A stretch of DNA of 28,813 bases from CAZAPG01 sp964486935 (GTDB taxonomy: Bacteria > Chloroflexota > Anaerolineae > 4572-78 > J111). Positions 23,058 to 28,813 of this stretch are shown here, in pieces (position 1 is the stretch's first letter; the number at the start of each line of letters is the position of its first letter). The stretch covers positions 1 to 28,813 of the forward strand of contig CAZAPG010000067.1 of the NCBI GenBank assembly GCA_964486935.1, given 5' to 3'. Position numbers and translations under genes: made by a program. Below the pieces are notes generated by a model. It ran no database searches and had not been told where the DNA came from. It worked only from the letters and a program-made list of their open reading frames with translations.

Positions 23058-25471
23058 ATGAGTAATTCAGATTTGCCTCCTGAAAATAACCCTTCGGAGA
23101 ACGAAATCGAGTCACCGGTGGATGGTCCTACCCCGGATTGGATGAAGATGGTGACGTCCGATAAGGGCGGTTCTTCCCTAAGCGATGATAATACTCCTGA
23201 TTGGTTAAAGGATATTAGAGCCGGTAAGGGGGGGGTCAAAAAAGAAGAGCCAAAGGAAGAGCAAGCTGACGACCCGTTTGCGGGTATGTCGGACCTGGAG
23301 CGGCTGCTGGCCGAAGAGGGGATAGATTTGAACGCGGTGCCGGAGGAACGACCCGAAGGCGCCGAGGGAATGTCAACTCGAGATTGGATGATTTCGACGT
23401 CTGACGACGAACTGATTCGCCGTCGCGTGGGCGGCGAAGGAGAAGAGACGCAGGATGCCGCTGCGGTTCCGGCTCCACAACCTGAAAAAGAGCAAGCTGA
23501 CGACCCGTTTGCGGGTATGTCGGACCTGGAGCGGCTGCTGGCNNNNNNNNNNNNNNNNNNNNNNNNNNNNNNNNNNNNNNNNNNNNNNNNNNNNNNNNNN
23601 NNNNNNNNNNNNNNNNNNNNNNNNNNNNNNNNNNNNNNNNNNAGAGGGGATAGATTTGAACGCGGTGCCGGAGGAACGACCCGAAGGCGCCGAGGGAGTA
23701 TCAGCTCGAGATTGGATGATTTCGACATCTGACGACGAACTGATTCGCCGTCGCGTGGGGGCCGAGGCTATAGAAGAAGCTCCCATGGCCCCGCAACCCG
23801 TCTCCGAGGCCGCTGCGCCTGAACCCGTGGCTGCAAGTGAACCGGACGAGTTGGAGGAAGACCTGCCGGCCTGGTTACGGGACGTGGAGGAAGAGGAGGC
23901 TGGCGACATAGAAGCCGCCGCGCCGCAACCGGTCGGGATGGCTGAAGACGAAGACAAGATGGTGGTTGAGGATGATTTGCCGGACTGGCTGCAAGACGTG
24001 GAGGAAGAGGAGGCTGGCGAAATAGAAGCCGCCGCGCCGCAACCGGTCGGGATGGCTGAAGACGAAGACAAGATGGNNNNNNNNNNNNNNNNNNNNNNNN
24101 NNNNNNNNNNNNNNNNNNNNNNNNNNNNNNNNNNNNNNNNNNNNNNNNNNNNNNNNNNNNNNNNNNNNNNNNNNNNTGGTTGAGGATGATTTGCCGGATT
24201 GGCTGCAAGACGTGGAGGAAGAGGAAGAGCCGCCGGTTGCTGAACCCGTTGTGGCCGCTGAAATGGAAGAAGAAGACAGGATGGTGGTTGAGGATGATTT
24301 GCCGGCCTGGTTGAGCGGCGATGAAGAGCCAAATCTGGATGAAGCAATTGACGAGAGAGATTTGCCCGACTGGCTGCGCGAGGTTCAGGAAGATGAGGAG
24401 GAAGAGGAACCCCTTATCCCGGCTCCAATAGCTGAAAAGCCGGCAGCGCCCATTGCAGAGATTGACGAGGAAGAGCTGCCCGATTGGCTAAAAGAAGTTC
24501 AGGAAGAAGAGGAATCTGAGCCTGTGGCGGCTGTTACCGCAAAAGCGCCCTCGGTGATAGATGAAGAGGCAGCAGGCGATGAGGATCTGCCGGAATGGTT
24601 GCAGGAAGTTCAAACCGATGATGTGGACCATCCATTGTTTGACGAGGATATGGTCTCGATTGATGACGTTGTTTCTGATGAGGAGCTGCCCGAATGGTTG
24701 AGCGAAGTAAAAGCTGAAGATGAAGTGTTTGAGCCTTCGGAACCCAGCCCCGAAGAGGAAGTTCTGGTTGATGAAGGTTTACCAGAGTGGCTGCAAGAAG
24801 TAAAAGAAGAGGCATCGGAGCTTGATTTTGACCTGGCCGATATTGAAGTATCCTCTGCCGAGCCGGTAGCCGCCGCAGAACCCGTTGCCGAAGTTGAAGC
24901 CGCCCCCCCAGAAAAAGAGTTGCCGGCCTGGTTGAGTGAGGTGGAAGAGGAAGAGGTTATTGAAGAAGAAGCCTTGCCCATTCCAGAACCCGCGCCTATT
25001 GCCGAAACCCCGGCAGCGCCCGCGCCCAAACAAGAACCGGCTCCGGCGGCTGATGAAATGCCCGACTGGCTGAAAAAACTTAGAGAGAGCGAAGATGAAC
25101 CCCGGCCAACGGCGGTAGCAGCCCCAGCCCCCCAACCGGTAGCCCAGGCAGTTTCTCGCCCGGAGGAGCCGGCCCCTCCGGCGGCCAGGGCCAAAGAAGA
25201 TGAGCTTCCCGACAATGCCGATGAACGCCTTAAACTAGCCCAGGCCGCCCGTGATAAAGGCAATATTGAAGAAGCCGTGCGCGTGTACGACAGCCTTGTA
25301 ACCAGCGGCATTCATTTAGACAAAATTATTGAAGACATGCAACAAGCCGTCAAATCCTACCCCTCTAACTTTATGCTGTATCAGGTAATGGGCGATGCAA
25401 TGATGAAAGATGGACGCCTGCAAAGCGCGCTCGAAGCTTACCGGGCGGCGCTGGAAAAGTTGTCGGGATAA
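23058..25471 (+). CDS. Acidic LPDWL-repeat protein with C-terminal TPR region (two assembly gaps)
   Basis: One gene interrupted by two 100-N gaps. The product is very acidic and proline-rich, with many copies of a short motif, LPDWLxEV or LPAWLxxVEEEE, spaced by Glu- and Pro/Ala-rich linkers. The start has related PDWMK and PDWLKDI motifs and a 77-residue tandem unit (EQADDPFAGMSDLERLLAEE). The last roughly 100 residues are helical and TPR-like (DNADERLKLAQAARDKGNIE, MLYQVMGDAMMKDGRLQSAL). The reading frame moves by +1 at each gap, which is what a 100-base placeholder does if the true gap is a multiple of three, so the gene is probably intact. Similar proteins are, from memory, common in Anaerolineae; no function is known. 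A low-complexity interaction scaffold is the best guess. The start has only a weak RBS. Confidence 0.75.
23543..23642. other. Assembly gap of 100 N in a 231-bp tandem repeat
   Basis: The flanks belong to consecutive positions of the 231-bp repeat unit (compare 23259 onward with 23490 onward). By comparison with the first copy, only CGA would be missing if no repeat unit lies in the gap, so the true missing length is probably 3 plus a multiple of 231. Confidence 0.85.
24077..24176. other. Assembly gap of 100 N in a 114-bp tandem repeat
   Basis: The left flank ends AAGACAAGATGG and the right flank starts TGGTTGAGGATGATTTGCC, which are contiguous in the preceding 114-bp unit (23931 onward). The true missing length is therefore probably zero or a multiple of 114. 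Confidence 0.85.
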
Positions 25472-25492
25472 TAATAAACTGTTAGCCTCAAT

Positions 25493-25520
25493 AAAAGGCC
25501 GGGACACCCCCGGCCTTTTT
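25493..25520 (+). terminator. Intrinsic terminator after the acidic repeat protein gene
   Basis: A perfect 11-bp stem, AAAAGGCCGGG and CCCGGCCTTTT, with a 5-nt loop and a T-run, 22 bp after the stop codon. It separates this gene from ndk. Confidence 0.85.
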
Positions 25521-25602
25521 GCTTCAAAAGAAAATTTGTCAACAAGCCTCAACTCTGTTATGCTGCTAGGCGATTATCACTACTTGCAAAAGGAGACAAC
25601 CC

Positions 25603-26052
25603 TTGGAACGCACACTCATTATCATCAAACCCGATGGCGTAGAACGCGCCTTGATTGGCCCCATTATCACCCGTTTTGAGCAGCGCGGCCTGAAAATTGC
25701 CGGTATGAAAATGATGCGGGTATCTGACCAGTTGGCCCGCAAACATTACGCCATTCACCAGGGTAAACCATTTTTTGAACCCCTGATTCAATACATCACC
25801 TCCGCGCCGGTGGTGGTCATGGCCCTGGAAGGCCCCGACGCCATCCAGATTGCCCGCAATACCATTGGCGCTACCAAACCGGTTGAGGCTACGCCCGGCT
25901 CTATTCGGGGCGATTTGGGGCTGATGGTGGGCCGCAACCTGGTGCACGGCTCCGATAGCCCCGAAAACGGCGCTGCCGAAATTGCGCTCTGGTTCGACAC
26001 ATCGGAGTTGATTGATTATGAACGGGCGATTGACCGCTGGATTTTAGAATGA
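25603..26052 (+). CDS. ndk: Nucleoside diphosphate kinase
   Basis: A 149-residue Ndk, the usual length. It transfers the gamma phosphate from ATP to nucleoside diphosphates through a phospho-histidine. Visible are the N-terminal ERTLIIIKPDGVERALIG, the nucleotide-site stretch ATPGSIRGDLG, and the catalytic His115 in NLVHGSDSPENGAAEI. The start is TTG (25603) with AAAGGAGA 8-9 nt upstream; the next candidate start would cut into the conserved first strand. A terminator upstream and independent spacing suggest its own promoter. The next gene follows 16 bp downstream with a good RBS and may be cotranscribed. Confidence 0.97.
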   Translation: MERTLIIIKPDGVERALIGPIITRFEQRGLKIAGMKMMRVSDQLARKHYAIHQGKPFFEPLIQYITSAPVVVMALEGPDAIQIARNTIGATKPVEATPGSIRGDLGLMVGRNLVHGSDSPENGAAEIALWFDTSELIDYERAIDRWILE

Positions 26053-26068
26053 AATCAGGAGAAAAAAC

Positions 26069-26683
26069 ATGAGCGACACAGACGCTACGCCTGCCCAAAA
26101 CAGCGAAATTTCTGTGAAAGGTCAGGATGTTAATAATATTCAAGCCGATAACGTTTCACTCCGTTACGGCAGCGCCGGCGATGTTCGGGCCAACACCGTT
26201 TTTGTTTCGCAGGCCGGCGTCAACTCGGTTGAAGCCGATACCGTGGAAATTCGACAGGCCGGCGCCCAAACGGTGCGCGGTAATACGGTTACTGTTCGTC
26301 AGGGGGGCGTCGTTCAAACCAAAGCCAATACCCTCTCGCTGGTACAGAGCGGCCTGGTGCTGGCCGAAACCGAAACCGCCAACCTGACAGCCTCTACCTG
26401 CGGCGCTGTGCTGGCCAGAGGCGATGTATCGCTGGACCAAACTATGACCAGAGCCGTGCTGTCTCGCGGCGATGTCTCTATGGACCAGAGCGGCAGCGGA
26501 GTGGTGATAGCCCGCAATGTGCGCACCGGCAACAACAGCGGCGTTATTTTGCTCATTGCCGGACGCGTTGACGGCGAAGTAAACTCCGTGTTTGGTCCGG
26601 CCGCGGGGGCAGCCTTTGGGGCCGCCTTTGCCGTGGCCCTGGCGCTTATTTTATGGATTAAGCGACGATTAGGCTCAGATTGA
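26069..26683 (+). CDS. Repetitive beta-solenoid-like protein with C-terminal membrane anchor
   Basis: A 204-residue protein of unknown family. From about residue 15 to 165 it consists of imperfect 14-20-residue repeats such as NTVFVSQAGVNSVEADTVEI, RQAGAQTVRGNTVTV and RGDVSLDQTMTRAVLSRGDV, a pattern that suggests a beta-helix or bactofilin-like stack. Residues 178-197 (AAGAAFGAAFAVALALILWI) form one membrane helix followed by a short basic tail, KRRLGSD, so the repeat domain is probably tail-anchored. The ATG follows CAGGAGA with good spacing. It lies between ndk and another small membrane protein. No enzymatic motif is seen. Confidence 0.75.
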   Translation: MSDTDATPAQNSEISVKGQDVNNIQADNVSLRYGSAGDVRANTVFVSQAGVNSVEADTVEIRQAGAQTVRGNTVTVRQGGVVQTKANTLSLVQSGLVLAETETANLTASTCGAVLARGDVSLDQTMTRAVLSRGDVSMDQSGSGVVIARNVRTGNNSGVILLIAGRVDGEVNSVFGPAAGAAFGAAFAVALALILWIKRRLGSD

Positions 26684-26770
26684 TTCTGTCGAAAAATTTA
26701 ACCTTGCCGCCGCAATAGCCGGAGAGTTCGACCGTCTCTGTGCCTTCGCCGGCAACAAGCATAAAATCCC

Positions 26771-26798
26771 GGAGTGTCAATATGTACGTTGACACTCC
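26771..26798. promoter_or_regulatory. Perfect 10-bp inverted repeat
   Basis: GGAGTGTCAA and TTGACACTCC enclose 8 bp, 26 bp before the next start codon. Only a weak T-run follows, so an operator or leader hairpin is as likely as a terminator. Confidence 0.45.
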
Positions 26799-26824
26799 GC
26801 CACCATTATTTTCGAGGAGAATTG

Positions 26825-27088
26825 ATGTACACTACCTTGTTACGTTTGGCCTGGCCGTACCTGATGCGCTTTTTAGCCGGTCAGGCAGCCGATTACCTTG
26901 AAAGGCGACGCGAGCAAAAGCAAACCGAATCCGATAGAGGCGACTCAAACGTCCAGAACCCATCCTCCCCACCCATCCAGGCTCAGGTATCAACCGGCAA
27001 TGCCATCTGGTATAGCCTGTCGGGGGTGCTGCTGGGTAGCGCCCTTAGCCTGATGCTCTATATCATTTTGCGAGATGATCACCGTTAA
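26825..27088 (+). CDS. Small membrane protein, unknown
   Basis: An 87-residue product. Residues 1-18 (MYTTLLRLAWPYLMRFLA) are hydrophobic or amphipathic, followed by a charged segment, DYLERRREQKQTESDRGDSN. A clear membrane helix then lies near the end (IWYSLSGVLLGSALSLMLYI), with a charged tail, LRDDHR. The start at 26825 was chosen over an in-frame upstream ATG because GAGGAGA lies about 6-9 nt before it and the upstream stretch overlaps an inverted repeat. It sits 20 bp before nnr and is probably cotranscribed with it. No family is recognised. Confidence 0.65.
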   Translation: MYTTLLRLAWPYLMRFLAGQAADYLERRREQKQTESDRGDSNVQNPSSPPIQAQVSTGNAIWYSLSGVLLGSALSLMLYIILRDDHR

Positions 27089-27108
27089 ATAGCTCAAAGG
27101 AGCCAGCC

Positions 27109-28725
27109 TTGTATATTGTTTCCACCCAACAAATGCGGGCAGCAGAAAAGGCTGCCGATGCCGCCGGCCTGAACTACGAACAAATGATGGAAAATGCCGG
27201 ACACGCTGTAGCCCAGGCCATTGAAAGTCAATTTGATATTGTCGGTGCGCGGGTGCTAATTTTGGTGGGGCCGGGCAACAATGGCGGCGATGGCCTGGTT
27301 GCAGCCAGATACCTGGCTCAAATGGGGGCCATTGTTACCGTGTGCGTTTGGAAACGCAACACCGAAGGCGATAAAAATTGGGCCTTACTGAATGCCACCG
27401 GCGTTGAAAGAGTGATGAGCCAGGATAGCAGCGGCCAGCAGCGATTGGCCCAACTGCTAAACGAGTCGGCCATTATTGTTGATGCGCTGCTGGGAACCGG
27501 CGTGTCTCGCCCGATTGAAGGCAGCCTGGCCGAATTGCTGGGCCAGACCAGAGCCGTAGTGACAGCTCGCCGCTCGGCCCAGGCTCAGACCGGGGCGCTA
27601 ATTGAGCCGGCCTACCCCATGACCGATGCTGAAATTGGCCCGGTAGTTGTGGCCCTCGATGTGCCTTCTGGTTTGAATAGCGATACCGGCCAGGCTGACC
27701 CCTACACCCTGCCCGCCGACCTGACGGTGACTCTGGCCGCTGTTAAACTAGGGCATATTCTCGTCTCTGGCCCCGATGTGGTGGGCCAGCTAATTGTAGC
27801 CGATATCGGTATTACCGCCGACTACTACCACGGGGATGTGACCCTGGAAATGGCCACCGGCCCCAAAATAGCCGGTATGCTTCCCCCTCGACCGGCAGGG
27901 GCGCACAAAGGCACCTTTGGTACAGTATTGATTGTAGCCGGCTCAAAAAATTACACCGGCGCAGCAATTTTGGCCGGCCAGGCCGCCACCCGTATTGGGG
28001 CGGGTTTGGTAACGCTGGCTCCCCCCGAAGCCGTTCACCCTATCATTGCTGCCCGTCTAACCGAGGCCACCTACCTGCCCCTGGCCCACAACAATGGTTT
28101 TGTTGCGCCCAGCGCCGTACCGCAGCTAAAAGAAGAATTTGACCGGGCTACCGCGCTGCTCATTGGGCCGGGGCTGGGGTTGACCGACTCAACCACCCTT
28201 TTTTTAAAGGACTTGCTGGCCGGTAAAGACTCGCTGCCGCCGCTGGTACTGGATGCCGACGCCCTTAATATTTTAGCCAAACAGGGAGAAGGCTGGTGGC
28301 AACTTCTCCCGCCCGATGGTATCCTCACCCCGCACCCCGGTGAGATGGCCCGGCTGATGGGCACGACTACGGCAGACGTGCAAGCCCATCGGTTGGAACT
28401 GGCCGTTGAAATGGCTAAAAAGTGGGAACAGGTAGTTTTGCTAAAAGGGGCGCACACCATTATTGCCGCGCCCCATGGCCGCACCGTGGTAATGCCCTTT
28501 GCCAACCCGGCGCTGGCCAAGGCCGGCTCCGGCGATGTGTTGGCCGGGGCCATTGTTGGGCTGCGCGCCCAGAGGCTGGCTCCCTTTGAGGCCGCCGTGG
28601 CCGGGGCTTACCTGCACGGCCTGGCCGGCGAGCTGGCCAGGGAAAGTTTGGGGCCAATGGCTGTTGTCGCCGGAGATTTGATTGGCCACCTCCCCATGGC
28701 CACCCAACTTGTCAGCCACAATTAA
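27109..28725 (+). CDS. nnr: Bifunctional NAD(P)HX epimerase / ADP-dependent dehydratase
   Basis: A 538-residue fusion that repairs hydrated NADH and NADPH. The N-terminal epimerase domain (YjeF_N, about residues 1-235) has LVGPGNNGGDGLVAARYLA (52-70) and VALDVPSGLNSDTG. The C-terminal dehydratase domain (ribokinase-like) has GTVLIVAGSKNYTGAAILAG, LIGPGLGL, LDADALNILA, ILTPHPGEMARLMG, LLKGAHTII and AGSGDVLAGAIVG, with the catalytic Asp at about 476. The order and length match bacterial Nnr. The start is TTG (27109) preceded by AAAGGAGCC; the following residues YIVSTQQMRAAEKAA are the usual N-terminus. The 88 bp after the stop show nothing I can name. Confidence 0.96.
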   Translation: MYIVSTQQMRAAEKAADAAGLNYEQMMENAGHAVAQAIESQFDIVGARVLILVGPGNNGGDGLVAARYLAQMGAIVTVCVWKRNTEGDKNWALLNATGVERVMSQDSSGQQRLAQLLNESAIIVDALLGTGVSRPIEGSLAELLGQTRAVVTARRSAQAQTGALIEPAYPMTDAEIGPVVVALDVPSGLNSDTGQADPYTLPADLTVTLAAVKLGHILVSGPDVVGQLIVADIGITADYYHGDVTLEMATGPKIAGMLPPRPAGAHKGTFGTVLIVAGSKNYTGAAILAGQAATRIGAGLVTLAPPEAVHPIIAARLTEATYLPLAHNNGFVAPSAVPQLKEEFDRATALLIGPGLGLTDSTTLFLKDLLAGKDSLPPLVLDADALNILAKQGEGWWQLLPPDGILTPHPGEMARLMGTTTADVQAHRLELAVEMAKKWEQVVLLKGAHTIIAAPHGRTVVMPFANPALAKAGSGDVLAGAIVGLRAQRLAPFEAAVAGAYLHGLAGELARESLGPMAVVAGDLIGHLPMATQLVSHN

Positions 28726-28813
28726 CCCCATAACACCGGCCCAAATTAGCCAAACGTTCTATTAACCATTGGTGCTAGTTTAGAGGGTGAAGTCAGCCAT
28801 AGACAGGGGGAAA

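Noticed and set aside
23232..24815. Long minus-strand frames opposite the acidic repeat protein
   Set aside because: They are Ser/Pro-rich shadows of a repetitive GC-rich coding strand and run through the N gaps; the plus-strand frame has coherent motifs.
28071..28731. Minus-strand and alternate-frame open frames within nnr
   Set aside because: They lie opposite or within the conserved dehydratase domain and have no recognisable features.

Overview
The window most likely comes from a member of the Chloroflexota (Anaerolineae-like). This is inferred from gene content, from the acidic protein with repeated LPDWL motifs, and from the GC-rich codon use; no rRNA or other taxonomic marker is present. 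Two runs of exactly 100 N show that it is an assembled draft scaffold.

Layout. (1) 1-2080, minus strand: an operon of a membrane-anchored HtrA-like serine protease, a MoxR-type AAA+ ATPase and the start of a DUF58 protein. (2) 2081-2956: an intergenic stretch with terminator hairpins and a strongly folded leader ahead of a 51-residue exported peptide ending in a Cys/Gly-rich tail; a TPR protein faces it. (3) 4398-19142: a type III-A CRISPR-Cas locus unusually rich in cyclic-oligoadenylate (cOA) proteins. On the minus strand is a P-loop protein carrying two Csx3-like segments. Divergent from it is a CARF domain fused to a LuxR-type HTH. Then follow, all on the plus strand, cas10-csm2-csm3-csm4-csm5, csx1 (CARF-HEPN), a csx15-like gene, cas6, a 55-residue membrane peptide, a two-helix membrane protein with a CARF-like domain, a group II intron-type reverse transcriptase, cas1 and cas2. 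(4) 19559-22346: a CRISPR array of 36 repeats and 35 spacers, followed by decayed repeat relics. (5) 23058-28725: an acidic repeat/TPR protein with two assembly gaps, ndk, two uncharacterised membrane proteins and the NAD(P)HX repair enzyme nnr.

Working model. Csm/Cas10 bound to crRNA cuts target transcripts through Csm3. Cas10 keeps its GGDD cyclase motif but has lost the HD nuclease residues, so the system should rely on RNA cleavage and cOA signalling. cOA would activate Csx1 (RNase) and perhaps the membrane CARF protein. The Csx3-like and Csx15-like proteins may tune or remove the signal. The CARF-LuxR protein may turn cOA into a transcriptional response: a nearly identical 18-bp interrupted palindrome lies upstream of the csx3-like gene and again upstream of cas10, which makes it the best operator candidate. 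RT-Cas1-Cas2 would acquire spacers, possibly from RNA.

Most noteworthy: the CARF-LuxR regulator with its paired operators; the peptide plus membrane-CARF pair; the tandem Csx3-like protein with eroded catalytic motifs; and a 320-bp MITE-like insertion with an 8-bp target duplication that separates cas1 from cas2.
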